Shown: positions 18,002-27,663, counted from the first letter of the stretch. The stretch is DNA of 64,000 nucleotides from Paenibacillus dauci (GCF_000971985.1 NZ_LAQQ01000002.1:558001-622000); one strand, 5' to 3'. Notes: generated by a model not told the origin, from the letters alone. Program-made: numbers and translations.

Positions 18002-19146
18002 CAACCGAGATGCATCAGGCCTGGCAGCAGCCGAGGCTGGCTGATCCGAAGCCGCTCGGAAGCTACGCTCCTGCCGATGCCGTCTTTCTGCTGAAAGATC
18101 TGAGCGATGTGGAGCTGGAGCGAGGAACGGAAGAGCGGGAAGAAGCGATTCAGACGGGTACCCATTATTCCGAAATGCTGCCGCAGGAATACCAGCCGAC
18201 TGCCGAGTATGTCGATCTGTTCCAGCGTACGCTGGCTGATTCCGCCGAAAAGGTCGCGCTGGCTGCAGGTGTCGTCAGTGAACTTATTCTGCGCAAGCGC
18301 GGCTCTCAGACGGTGCTGGTGTCTCTAGCCAGAGCCGGTACACCGGTTGGGGTACTGATCAAGCGCTATTTGCTGCACAAATACAAGCTGGATTTGCCGC
18401 ATTACAGCATTTCGATTATCCGGGGCAAAGGGATTGATAGTAATGCCCTTAAATATATTTTGCAAAAGCATGGCGTAGAGCAGCAGATTCAGTTTATTGA
18501 TGGCTGGACTGGCAAAGGGGCTATTCGGAATGTATTGATCCAGTCCTGCCGCGAGTTCAACGAGCGATACGAGACTAATCTGCACGATGATCTGGCAGTA
18601 CTGGCCGATCCGGCAGGTTCTTCGGATACGTACGGTACCCGGGAAGACTTTCTGATTCCAAGTGCCTGTCTGAATTCAACGGTATCGGGGCTGATGAGCC
18701 GTACTGTACTGCGGGACGATCTGATTGGCGAAGATGATTTCCATGGATCGAAGTTCTATAGACATTGGCTGGATCAGGATCTGTCGAATACGTTTGTAGA
18801 TCAGGTCAGCCGCTATTTCCCGGCAGTGGCGCAGCAAGCCGAGCTGCGTGCACAGGAACTGCTGGAGCATCCCGAGCCGGCAAACTGGCAGGGGATCGAA
18901 GATATCCGCTGGATTCAACAGGAATACCAGATTCATGACATTAATCTGATCAAGCCAGGTGTAGGCGAGACGACGCGGGTACTGCTGCGCCGTGTACCCT
19001 GGAAAATACTGATCGACCGGGAAGACAATCCAAATCTGCGTCATATTCTGCTGCTGGCCCGTGAGCGCCAGGCCCAGATCGAAGTATGTCCGCAGCTGAC
19101 CTATTCCTGCTGCGGTATTATCAAGCCGAGAGAGGAGCATTCCTGA
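17998..19146 (+). CDS. StiP-family protein with C-terminal PELOTA RNA-binding domain
   Basis: 382 aa, start coupled to the previous stop (ATGA) with GGGAGGA upstream. The N-terminal two thirds match the StiP family (annotated as a cysteine protease, with PRTase-like motifs such as VLVSLARAGTPVGVLIKRYL at about 103-122). The last 80 residues (NLIKPGVGETTRVLLRR to YSCCGIIKP) form a PELOTA-type RNA-binding domain. The protease label is from family naming; a role in base or nucleotide transfer is equally plausible in this operon. Confidence 0.8.
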   Translation: MTTEMHQAWQQPRLADPKPLGSYAPADAVFLLKDLSDVELERGTEEREEAIQTGTHYSEMLPQEYQPTAEYVDLFQRTLADSAEKVALAAGVVSELILRKRGSQTVLVSLARAGTPVGVLIKRYLLHKYKLDLPHYSISIIRGKGIDSNALKYILQKHGVEQQIQFIDGWTGKGAIRNVLIQSCREFNERYETNLHDDLAVLADPAGSSDTYGTREDFLIPSACLNSTVSGLMSRTVLRDDLIGEDDFHGSKFYRHWLDQDLSNTFVDQVSRYFPAVAQQAELRAQELLEHPEPANWQGIEDIRWIQQEYQIHDINLIKPGVGETTRVLLRRVPWKILIDREDNPNLRHILLLARERQAQIEVCPQLTYSCCGIIKPREEHS

Positions 19147-19988
19147 TGCTGATCTATGCAAGTGATCTGGACCAGACCCTGATTTATTCGGAGCGTTCCC
19201 GCGGCATGGATGTGGACGACCGGATCATGATAGCGGCTGAACAGGTAGATGGACGCATAATTTCCCATATTTCTATTCGGGCTTTGGAACAGTTGAAGCA
19301 GATTGCCGAGTCGATTCCTTTTGTACCGGTAACGACACGGGTACTGGATCTGTATCATCGTATTCATATTTTTCGTGAACAGATTGTTCCCAAATATGCG
19401 ATTACAAGCAATGGAGCACATATTCTGATTGATGGTCAGGTGAACAGGGAATGGCATGAACAGGTTATGCAGGATGTTCGTGATCAGGCAGCCCCGCCGA
19501 CTGAAGCAATAGTGGCTTTTCACCGGGTCTCCGATCCGTCATGGATTATCCGGGAAAGCTACTGGGAAGATACATTTTTCTCGGTACTGGTTGACCGGGA
19601 TAGGATGCCGGATGAGCAGGTAATGGCAATCCAGCCGGAGCTGGAGCAGCTGGGCTGGAGATTGTCTATTCAGGGCAGAAAGGTATATCTGGTGCCTTTT
19701 CCGGTTAGCAAGAATCGGGCGATCGAGCATGTGAAGCTTCTGGCAGGAGCCGACCAGGTAATTGCTTCCGGCGATTCCCTGCTCGACCGCGGACTGCTGG
19801 ATCAGGCAGATTACGCGATTGCTCCGGCACATGGAGAGTTGTACCGCGGATTCCAAAGCGGCGAGCTGCAGGGCAACTATGGATTTACGGCACAATCGGG
19901 CATTCAGGCAGCGGAAAATATTTTGCAATTTGTAATGGATATCATGAACAGGGAAGGAATCATGGACTATGAGCGGACGGAAAATTAG
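19146..19988 (+). CDS. HAD-superfamily phosphatase of the Ter operon
   Basis: 280 aa from ATG at 19146, which overlaps the previous stop (TGATG) and has GAGAGGAG upstream; longer in-frame starts are unlikely. Motif I is SDLDQT (D7, D9) and motif IV is ASGDSLLDRGLL near residues 204-215; a Cof-type cap lies between. It would dephosphorylate the product of the PRTase-type enzymes (inference). Cytoplasmic, coupled on both sides. Confidence 0.87.
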   Translation: MLIYASDLDQTLIYSERSRGMDVDDRIMIAAEQVDGRIISHISIRALEQLKQIAESIPFVPVTTRVLDLYHRIHIFREQIVPKYAITSNGAHILIDGQVNREWHEQVMQDVRDQAAPPTEAIVAFHRVSDPSWIIRESYWEDTFFSVLVDRDRMPDEQVMAIQPELEQLGWRLSIQGRKVYLVPFPVSKNRAIEHVKLLAGADQVIASGDSLLDRGLLDQADYAIAPAHGELYRGFQSGELQGNYGFTAQSGIQAAENILQFVMDIMNREGIMDYERTEN

Positions 19989-21009
19989 AATCTGGTTCAA
20001 CCGCAGCTTTGCGGTAGGATATCATTACATTAATGCAGTACGCCATAATGAAGACGGCATGGAATTCGAAATTTACGGTACACATCGCGATCCGGAGCAT
20101 GTCTCGCTGCGTGCCTGCGACCATACGGAGGTGGAACCCGTATTAACAGGAGAAGCCTATGCAGAGTATTGTCTGGACTTTTGCCGTCGTCATCAGATTG
20201 AGGTGTTTGTACCGCGCTGGGGCATGCGCTATGTGGTAGCAGCGGCGGATGCTTTTGCGGAAATGGGTGTGAAGCTTGTCTGCTGCACGGATCGGGAGCT
20301 ACTGGACCGGGTAGAGGACAAAGGAAACTTCTTCCTTTCTGCAGAGGAAAACAATCTGATGATCGTACCGGATTATCGTCTGGTGCATACGGCGGAGGAG
20401 TTCAAAGAGGCCTACGAAGAGCTGCGGGATATGGGGCTGAGCGTATGTTTCAAGCCGACACGGATGGAAGGCGGAGTAGGCTTCCGCATTATCGATCCCT
20501 ATTACGATCCACTAACAGCACTATTCGATACCGTGAGCGCCAAGATGTCCTATGAACAGGCGTATCATGCATTATCACAGACCGATACTTTTCCGGAAAT
20601 TATGGTCATGGAACTGCTGGAAGGGTATGAATACAGTATCGACTGTCTGGCAACGCCGGAAGGCGAACTGTTAGCAGCCGTTCCAAGGCGTAAAGCCGGA
20701 GGGCGTTCCCGTCTTTTGGAAGAAGTACCTGAATTGCTGGAAATCGCCCGAAAAGTGGCACAGTTTTACAAAATTCCGTATAATTATAATCTACAATTGA
20801 TTTATCAAGGGAATGTTCCCAAGGCGCTGGAGATCAACCCGCGTATGTCGGGCGGTCTGCATATGACCTGTCTGAGCGGCGTCAATTTCCCTTATCTGGC
20901 TGTCAAAATGGCGCTGGGTTACACTGTAGCCCCGCAAACACCGGAATATGGATTATTAACCAGTTATGTCGAGCAGCCTGTTCTGATGCAAGGCCAGACT
21001 GCACAGTAA
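19969..21009 (+). CDS. ATP-grasp ligase of the Ter operon
   Basis: 346 aa, overlapping the HAD gene by 20 bp. An ATP-grasp fold is indicated by CFKPTRMEGGVGFRI (phosphate-binding loop, about 162-176), VMELLEGYEYSIDCL and the Mg2+-binding ALEINPRMSGG (E and N near 288-290). It matches the ATP-grasp family found in Ter operons and would join a carboxylate to an amine on the predicted metabolite; the substrate is unknown. Confidence 0.87.
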   Translation: MSGRKIRIWFNRSFAVGYHYINAVRHNEDGMEFEIYGTHRDPEHVSLRACDHTEVEPVLTGEAYAEYCLDFCRRHQIEVFVPRWGMRYVVAAADAFAEMGVKLVCCTDRELLDRVEDKGNFFLSAEENNLMIVPDYRLVHTAEEFKEAYEELRDMGLSVCFKPTRMEGGVGFRIIDPYYDPLTALFDTVSAKMSYEQAYHALSQTDTFPEIMVMELLEGYEYSIDCLATPEGELLAAVPRRKAGGRSRLLEEVPELLEIARKVAQFYKIPYNYNLQLIYQGNVPKALEINPRMSGGLHMTCLSGVNFPYLAVKMALGYTVAPQTPEYGLLTSYVEQPVLMQGQTAQ

Positions 21010-21041
21010 ATAGATTCAGCTGGAAAGGCAGGTGAATATGG

Positions 21042-21770
21042 ATGAGTAAAGGCAAAATGATCGGCAGAACGTTACTGGCTGGCGGTGCAGGTTATATCGT
21101 CGGATGTATACTGGATATATGGGTGCCTGGTTATGTCGCGCTGTTGTTCCCATTGGCAGGCTCTATCTACGGGATTGCACGGTCAGATCACAAAGCACGT
21201 CCGACTATGGAATTTACACAGCCAGAGCCTCAGATTCGGCCGGAACGCAGCAATCCGCTGCCTGAACCAGGAAGAAACACGGTACCGGAACGTCCTGCCC
21301 GAAATGCTGCCCCGCCAACTCCTCAGCCTGCAACAGCAGCTTCCGCCGCCGGCGTACCGGCTCAGGAACTGACGGAGATTCCGCCGGTATTCCAGCCCGT
21401 GCTGGAGTATCTGAATGTGCTGGAAGAAATGATCATTTCGGAAGGGCAGAAGCATAATCTTGATAACGAAATCGTGGAGAAATCCTGCTCGTTGTTCCTG
21501 CGTCTGCAGCGCGTTATTCCAATGCTGGCCGAGATGCACAATGATGATATTAACCATACCGTCAAACGATTGGTGCTGAAAGATCTGAACAGCGTGATCA
21601 ATCCGTTCCTGCGTCTAAGCGGCGAAGCCAAAACCAAAAACCGCCGTATCCTGCTCGACGGAATCAAAGATGTTGATAAACGTATTACTCAGATCGTTAA
21701 AACGATTGAACATAAAGACCTGATTGAACTTCAGTCCCGAGCGGAAATTATCCATCAGCGGTATTCCTGA
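21042..21770 (+). CDS. XpaC-like 5-bromo-4-chloroindolyl phosphate hydrolysis family protein
   Basis: 242 aa. Two close hydrophobic segments (about 8-23 and 29-46) form an N-terminal membrane hairpin. A Pro-rich linker (50-110) leads to a helical C-terminal domain (about 115-242). This architecture and its position just before a TelA gene match XpaC, which often pairs with toxic-anion resistance proteins. The hydrolase name is historical; a scaffold role with TelA is more likely. Confidence 0.75.
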   Translation: MSKGKMIGRTLLAGGAGYIVGCILDIWVPGYVALLFPLAGSIYGIARSDHKARPTMEFTQPEPQIRPERSNPLPEPGRNTVPERPARNAAPPTPQPATAASAAGVPAQELTEIPPVFQPVLEYLNVLEEMIISEGQKHNLDNEIVEKSCSLFLRLQRVIPMLAEMHNDDINHTVKRLVLKDLNSVINPFLRLSGEAKTKNRRILLDGIKDVDKRITQIVKTIEHKDLIELQSRAEIIHQRYS

Positions 21771-21838
21771 TATCTGAAATAAGTACCAGGAGTGCTGTAT
21801 GCGATGAATCGCTGAAATCGATGAAAGGGGAGAATGCG

Positions 21839-22960
21839 ATGGCAACTCCACCGTTAAGTCTCAAAAAAGAAGATGAACAAAAGCTTACCCAGGAGGCAAG
21901 CGTCATTATCCAGAAAGTCGCACAGGCTGACAGCATAAGTCTGGATGTACTGATGGATGAAGTCGGCAAGCTCGGCATGCAGACGCAGGAACGTGCGACA
22001 CAGACCCTGCAGATGCTGGATCGTCCGGTTAATGATCTGATGTCAGGCAAGTCCAAGCAGGTATCCAACCTGATCCTGTCCTTGCGCGATGAATGCGAAG
22101 CGCTGCAGCAGAGCAAAAATGTCAGTCTGTTCGGCAAGCTGCTGCGCAAGTCTCCGATCAAAAACTATGTCTACAAATATCAGTCTGTCAGCAAGAACGT
22201 AGACGCGATTGTACAGGGACTGCGTGACGGCAAGGACACACTGGAAGAGAATATGATCAGCATGCGTACGCTCAAACGCAATTCCCTGCAGGAGATCTAT
22301 AATCTCCAGTACAAAATCGCTATGGGTGGCGAGCTGAAAACCCTTTTCGAAGCGGAGATCCAAAAGCCCGAAAATGAGCATCGCAAAGTATATCTGGAGC
22401 GTGGCCTGCGCAAAGTCGTTACCCGTATCCAGTCGATGACTGAAAATATTATGTTGTTCAACCAGGCGATTGCCGCAACTGATATCGTTAATGATACGAA
22501 TGATAAACTGATTGATTCAGTGAATGACTCGGTCTACAAAGCAGCCAATCTGATCAAGATCTCGGCCATGATCGCGCTGGCGATCGAAGATCAGGATCGG
22601 GTAGCCAATGCGGTAGAGAGTGTCAACCAGACGATCGAAGATCAGTTCAAGCGCAATGCCGAGATGCTGAAAACCAATAGCGAACGCTCTGCCGAACTGC
22701 TCAAAAAGCCGACCATGTCACTGGAATCGGTCAATCAGGCGATCTCCGATCTGATGTCTGCGCTGGATACATCCGAACGTTCCAACCGTGAGATTATTAG
22801 CAGCTGTCAGGACTATACAGCCAAGCTGTCCACTATCAATGAACAAATGACTCGTCGTCTGGGGCTGGAAAAAGCAGAAGCTTCTTCTGGATCATCGGCG
22901 GCATTAAACAGCAGTGCTGCGGCAGCATCACGTGATCCATTGGCTGATTTGCTGCGATAA
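21839..22960 (+). CDS. telA: TelA-family toxic anion resistance protein
   Basis: 373 aa from ATG at 21839, with AAAGGGGAG 8 nt upstream; the in-frame ATG at 21821 overlaps that site. The protein is almost all helical with long coiled coils and no membrane segment. Family marks include RLVQ-like linker helices, NDTNDKLIDSVNDSVYKAAN and MIALAIEDQD. TelA proteins are linked to tellurite, nisin and envelope-stress tolerance. Last gene of the locus; a terminator follows. No TerC homolog is present in the window, unlike Bacillus yceF. Confidence 0.88.
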   Translation: MATPPLSLKKEDEQKLTQEASVIIQKVAQADSISLDVLMDEVGKLGMQTQERATQTLQMLDRPVNDLMSGKSKQVSNLILSLRDECEALQQSKNVSLFGKLLRKSPIKNYVYKYQSVSKNVDAIVQGLRDGKDTLEENMISMRTLKRNSLQEIYNLQYKIAMGGELKTLFEAEIQKPENEHRKVYLERGLRKVVTRIQSMTENIMLFNQAIAATDIVNDTNDKLIDSVNDSVYKAANLIKISAMIALAIEDQDRVANAVESVNQTIEDQFKRNAEMLKTNSERSAELLKKPTMSLESVNQAISDLMSALDTSERSNREIISSCQDYTAKLSTINEQMTRRLGLEKAEASSGSSAALNSSAAAASRDPLADLLR

Positions 22961-22992
22961 GATGCGCCTCATAGTATGATAATAAGCCTTAT

Positions 22993-23026
22993 AAAATACC
23001 CTTTTGCTGATGCAAAGGGGTATTTT
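22993..23026 (+). terminator. Terminator of the Ter operon
   Basis: AAATACCCTTTTGC and GCAAAGGGGTATTT (one G-U pair) with TTTTT. The rest of the 327-bp gap before the GH3 gene holds only the cre-like site. Confidence 0.8.
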
Positions 23027-23157
23027 TCATGTTGTTAACCTTGTATGGAAGAAGCGTAGACGAGCAAACTCTTCTCATGCCCAGACTTTTGCGAGAGGGG
23101 TAACACCAGTAAAATCATCACTAATTATTACGCTAATTATCACCTGACAATTCAACT

Positions 23158-23171
23158 TGAAAGTGCTTTCT
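23158..23171. promoter_or_regulatory. cre-like (CcpA) or LacI-type operator
   Basis: TGAAAGTGCTTTCT matches the cre consensus at 12 of 14 positions and contains the dyad GAAAG-N2-CTTTC. It lies 117 bp before the GH3 start, as expected for catabolite control of a glycosidase. Confidence 0.5.
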
Positions 23172-23287
23172 TTTGGCAAAAGATTGCATTACCATAAAAA
23201 TGTAGCAGTACGTAATCGATAGATAAAACCAAATTTTTGTTGAGCATCAAACTATATTCTCATTAATCTTAAAGGAGATATAACAAT

Positions 23288-26188
23288 ATGGAACAAACGA
23301 CCAAATATCCTTTTCAGGACCATACGCTGGAGCTGGATCAACGGGTATATGATCTGGTAAACCGCCTGACTGAAGAAGAGAAAATAGAATCGATGTTGCA
23401 ATACCAGCCAGCTGTAGAACGACTGGGTGTCGGGGCGTACAAGCACGGTACCGAGGCAGCACACGGTATTGCCTGGCTGGGCGAAGCGACCTTTTTCCCG
23501 CAGCCTGTCGGACTGGCCTGTACGTGGGACAGCGAACTGATGCACCGAATCGGTAATGTGATCTCCGATGAAGCAAGGGTTATGTACAAGCGTAATCCGG
23601 CAATCAACGGTCTGACCCTATGGGCACCTACTGTGGATATGGAGCGTGATCCGCGCTGGGGACGCAATGAAGAAGCCTATGGAGAAGATCCTCGTCTGAC
23701 TGGTGAACTGGCGACTCGTCTTGTACAGGGAATTCAGGGTGATCATCCTACATATCTCAAGGCTGTAGCGACGCTGAAGCATTTTCTCGGCAACAATAAT
23801 GAAGTCGATCGTGGCAGCGGCTCCTCCAGCATCGATCCACGCAATATGCGGGAATATTATCTCAAAGCGTTCGAACAACCTTTTACTGAGGGCAAAGCCC
23901 AATCGATGATGACTGCCTACAATTCGATCAATGGTACACCTGCACTGCTGCACCCGCTTGTGCAGGAAGTAGTCAAAGGCGAGTGGGGAATGGATGGATT
24001 TATCGTCAGTGATGCTGGCGATGTGATGGGCATTATGAATGACCATGGCTATTATGATTCGCATACTCCCGGCGTCGCCGAATCGGTCAAAGCAGGCATT
24101 GATAGTATTACCGATGATGCAGACCTATCCAAAGCAGCACTGCGTGAAGCGCTGGAACAGGGACTGCTGAGCTGGGAAGATATTGATCGCGCCTTGTTCC
24201 ATACGTTCCGCGTTCGCTTCCGGCTGGGAGAGTTCGATCCGGCCGAGCTGAATCCGTATGCTGCAATTGGGGAAGAATCGATGATGACCGAGGAAGCCAA
24301 AGCTGTTGCAGCAGAAGCCGTACGCAAATCGATTGTCCTGCTCAAAAATGACAATGGCATGCTTCCATTATCCAGCCAGGGGACCGATGATGTGGCAGTG
24401 ATCGGCGAACTCGGCGATATCGTGTATCGGGATTGGTACTCTGGTACACTGCCATATGCCGTGACTGGTCTGCAGGGCATAGAAGCCAAAGTAAAAGGAA
24501 AAGTACACTATCATGATGGCAATGACAGGGTGAGCTTCAAATCTGCAGGGCAGGGTGGAATACTGTCTGTCCAACAAACCGAATCGGAAAAAGAGAAGGC
24601 GACTGTTGGGGTAGACTGGAGCGCAGACTCCTCATTGCCATCTGATCCTGCAAATGCTGTAGAAGCGCTGAGTAAGAACACGAACAGCGTGTTCACCGTA
24701 TCCGATTGGGGATTTGGCAGCTATACGATCCGTTTGGCAGAGAGCGGCAAGTACTGGACAGCCGATGATGAAGGTCGGCAGATTACAGCTTCTGCCGACG
24801 AAGCGTATGGATGGTTTGTCAAAGAAGTATTCGGTCTGGATCAGCAGGATGACGGACGCATAGCAATCAGCACGTGGAATGGACGCGCGGTGTATCTTTC
24901 GGGTACGGAAGGGAATCTGGCTATTGCGGAAGAGCAGACAGTACCGGGGGAAGAAAGACTTTTTGAGAAGATGGTATTGGAAAATGGGTTGGAACAGGCG
25001 GTGGCAGCAGCCCGTGCAGCGAAGACAGCGATTGTATTTGTCGGCAACAATCCGCTGATCAACGGTAAGGAAGAGAATGACCGTCCAAGTCTGGAGCTGC
25101 CAGCCTCCCAGCTGAAGTTGATTCAGGAAGTATATGCAGTCAATCCCAATACTGTTGTTGTGGTAGTCGGCAGTTATCCATTTGCTATGGAATGGGTGGA
25201 AGAGCATATTCCGGCAATTCTATATCTGTCTCATGCCGGTCCGGAATTGGGCAATGCAGTAGCGGATGTGCTATACGGAGATTACGCTCCGGCTGGGCGC
25301 CTGAATATGACCTGGTACCGTTCGGAAGAGCAGCTCGGTGATCTGAGGGATTACGATATTATCCGCTCGGAACGCACGTATCAGTATTTCAGAGGTCAGG
25401 CGTTGTATCCGTTTGGTCATGGACTAACCTATGCACCGATGGAGTACAGCAGTCTGGAACTGGAAGCTGAAGAAGTAGATGCAGAGGATACAATCCGTCT
25501 GTCGGTTACGATCCGCAATACCGGAGAGATCGATAGTGATGAAGTGGTACAGCTGTATACGAAGCTGGATCAATCGCGTATCCAGCGGCCGCTACGTACT
25601 CTGCAAGCCTTCCGGCGCATTCATCTGGCAGCCGGTCAGTCAAGTGTCGTTACGTTCGAGCTGCCAGTGACCGAGCTATCCTGCTGGGATGTAACACGTA
25701 GCCGTTATTGTGTCGAGACGGGCAGCTATACTCTCATGGTCGGTCGCTCGTCTGCGGATATTCAGCTGCAGTCCAATGTTCAGGTAAATGGCGAAGTGAT
25801 CCCTCCCCAGGAACTGACCAAGCCGGTACTGGCCGAGAACTATGACGACTATCGTCAGGTGCATCTGGTGGAATCCAGTGAAGGCGGCGCGGCTGTGGAA
25901 GCGCTGGGCGATGGAGCGTGGATTCTGTTCGGCGATGCGGAATTTGGTGAAGCAGGTACAGGGATATTCCAGGCACGGACTGCATTTGCCGGCGAATCCG
26001 GTGAAGTACAGATTCGCCTGGATGCCCCGGATGGAATATTGATCGGTACACTGGAACTGAGTGGCTCTGCGGGTATAACCAACTGGCAGAATACCAGCGT
26101 GAATATACAGTCGGTGAATGGACGTCATAATGTATATCTGGTGCTTCGTCAGGGCACCCGTATTCGTGAATTCCGGTTTGGACAGTAA
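23288..26188 (+). CDS. GH3 glycoside hydrolase with inserted beta-trefoil-like domain
   Basis: 966 aa; AAAGGAG precedes the ATG. No signal peptide, so it is cytoplasmic. GH3 TIM barrel at about 15-310: KHFLGNNNEVDRGSGSS and the nucleophile region GFIVSDAGDVMG, with D242 as the likely nucleophile. The alpha/beta sandwich (330-415, resuming at 575-700) is interrupted by about 150 residues resembling a fascin/ricin-type beta-trefoil (TIRLAESGKYWTADDEGRQI). An FN3-like domain (about 715-800) and a C-terminal beta domain resembling a CBM6-type module follow. Probably a beta-glucosidase or xylosidase acting on imported oligosaccharides; specificity is not readable. Confidence 0.9.
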   Translation: MEQTTKYPFQDHTLELDQRVYDLVNRLTEEEKIESMLQYQPAVERLGVGAYKHGTEAAHGIAWLGEATFFPQPVGLACTWDSELMHRIGNVISDEARVMYKRNPAINGLTLWAPTVDMERDPRWGRNEEAYGEDPRLTGELATRLVQGIQGDHPTYLKAVATLKHFLGNNNEVDRGSGSSSIDPRNMREYYLKAFEQPFTEGKAQSMMTAYNSINGTPALLHPLVQEVVKGEWGMDGFIVSDAGDVMGIMNDHGYYDSHTPGVAESVKAGIDSITDDADLSKAALREALEQGLLSWEDIDRALFHTFRVRFRLGEFDPAELNPYAAIGEESMMTEEAKAVAAEAVRKSIVLLKNDNGMLPLSSQGTDDVAVIGELGDIVYRDWYSGTLPYAVTGLQGIEAKVKGKVHYHDGNDRVSFKSAGQGGILSVQQTESEKEKATVGVDWSADSSLPSDPANAVEALSKNTNSVFTVSDWGFGSYTIRLAESGKYWTADDEGRQITASADEAYGWFVKEVFGLDQQDDGRIAISTWNGRAVYLSGTEGNLAIAEEQTVPGEERLFEKMVLENGLEQAVAAARAAKTAIVFVGNNPLINGKEENDRPSLELPASQLKLIQEVYAVNPNTVVVVVGSYPFAMEWVEEHIPAILYLSHAGPELGNAVADVLYGDYAPAGRLNMTWYRSEEQLGDLRDYDIIRSERTYQYFRGQALYPFGHGLTYAPMEYSSLELEAEEVDAEDTIRLSVTIRNTGEIDSDEVVQLYTKLDQSRIQRPLRTLQAFRRIHLAAGQSSVVTFELPVTELSCWDVTRSRYCVETGSYTLMVGRSSADIQLQSNVQVNGEVIPPQELTKPVLAENYDDYRQVHLVESSEGGAAVEALGDGAWILFGDAEFGEAGTGIFQARTAFAGESGEVQIRLDAPDGILIGTLELSGSAGITNWQNTSVNIQSVNGRHNVYLVLRQGTRIREFRFGQ

Positions 26189-26298
26189 GTATACGATTTG
26201 AAAGTAAGTATCCCATTGATTTGTTGATTAAATGGAAGTGCAGAGTAGGCAATGTGATGGCTCGGAATGTACAATCGAGCATCAAGCAGCACACAATT

Positions 26299-26334
26299 AA
26301 AAGGGCAGCTTTCCTCAATGGAAGCTGCCCTTTT
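26299..26334. terminator. Bidirectional terminator
   Basis: AAAAGGGCAGCTT-TCC pairs with GGAAGCTGCCCTTTT (one bulge), giving U-runs on both strands between the convergent GH3 and DUF418 genes. Confidence 0.85.
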
Positions 26335-26371
26335 ACATTTTAATCTTTCAGGAGGAGGATATTGCTCAGCG

Positions 26372-27313
26372 CTAGGACTTCTGTCCATACGTACCAAGGC
26401 GCCATATATATTCGATCGGTCCTATAGCGAAGCGACTTAGCCACCAGTTGCTGAGAATCATCTGAATAATCAGAATAAATAGGGCAGTAATCATCAGTAC
26501 AGTAATATGTACCTGAGACGGCCAATGCAGCAGATAAGACAGTAGCAGAATCACAGCCGTCTGTGATACATAGTTGGTCAAGGCCATACGTCCAAGATTG
26601 CCGAGCGGTGTCAGCAGACGCTCGATACGCGGATGACGCAGCAGCAGGATCAACGTTGTGACATAGAATACACTCACCGGCAGTCCGCTTAACATGGAGG
26701 AGATATCCACCAATCCGAATTGATCCAGAATCCGGTTACCTGCCAGATGCAGCGGCCAGATGAGCACGAGGGCTGCAATTTGTGTAATCCGCAGTCCTTT
26801 GCGATAGCGTCCTGGCTCGGCGAATAACCTGATCTGGCCGGCCCATTTGCCCAGGAAAAACATGCCCAGTGCCTCCAGCTGAGCGATACCCAACCAGCCC
26901 ACACTTATGCCGATAATGAACAGTGCCATCAGCAGACTCACCCACGGCTTGACCCGGTAAAAAGGAATCAGAAAAAATCCGAGTATCGCGTATACCAACA
27001 GCGCCTCTCCAGGCTGAAAATAATGATGGATCATACCAATTACGAGTAAAATAAGCAATCTGCGAGTAAAGCGGAGACGCGGACGGTCGCCACGTGCCTC
27101 GGCCCGGCTAATAAAAATATGAAAGCTTACTCCGAATAGAAATGCAAAAATAACATAAAAACGCTGCTCCACAGCAAAATACAGAAATTGCAAAATCCCC
27201 TCATCGAGTGGAGTCCGGTCCATATTGTAATGTACCAATTGCATAATATTGATCAGGATAATTCCACACAATGCGAATCCGCGCAGAATATCCAGGTTAG
27301 CCAAGCGTTTCAA
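26372..27313 (-). CDS. DUF418/YeiB-type membrane protein
   Basis: 313 aa with about eight to nine hydrophobic helices. The start RLANLDILRGFALCGIILINI is typical of DUF418/DUF1624 acyltransferase-like membrane proteins, and the C-terminal GRMALTNYVSQT and FAIGPIEYIWR match the DUF418 domain. AGGAGGC precedes the ATG. Shorter than many relatives. The substrate is unknown. The 336 bp between it and pstB hold the pstB terminator and no gene. Confidence 0.85.
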   Translation of the reverse strand: MKRLANLDILRGFALCGIILINIMQLVHYNMDRTPLDEGILQFLYFAVEQRFYVIFAFLFGVSFHIFISRAEARGDRPRLRFTRRLLILLVIGMIHHYFQPGEALLVYAILGFFLIPFYRVKPWVSLLMALFIIGISVGWLGIAQLEALGMFFLGKWAGQIRLFAEPGRYRKGLRITQIAALVLIWPLHLAGNRILDQFGLVDISSMLSGLPVSVFYVTTLILLLRHPRIERLLTPLGNLGRMALTNYVSQTAVILLLSYLLHWPSQVHITVLMITALFILIIQMILSNWWLSRFAIGPIEYIWRLGTYGQKS

Positions 27314-27636
27314 AATAATGCCTCCTTATATGTGAATATCTAATAGCTATAGGAAAGACCGATCAAAGAGCCAATATATTTCCTCTCTGTTCATCATGCG
27401 GAGTCTCTCCATATATTCAGCATAAAAGAACCATCCGGACGGTACTATCGATTTACCTTACGAAAAGCTTACAGTGAAGAAAGGTGGATCTAATGGATAA
27501 ATAAATGAGTAAAACACTCTGATCTATTTATGCTAAGAAGTCCAATCCTGCAGTCTTTTCAACTTTTGTCCAAGCCTGGCCTGATCCACGCACGATAGTC
27601 AACAGTCAAATGAGCTATCGCACAAAGCTACCATAC

Positions 27637-27663
27637 AAAAAAAGACGCTTCATCCGAAGCGTC
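27637..27663 (-). terminator. pst operon terminator overlapping the pstB stop
   Basis: GACGCTTC-GGAT-GAAGCGTC followed by seven T on the minus strand. The left arm contains the last sense codons of pstB and its TGA lies in the loop. Confidence 0.85.
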
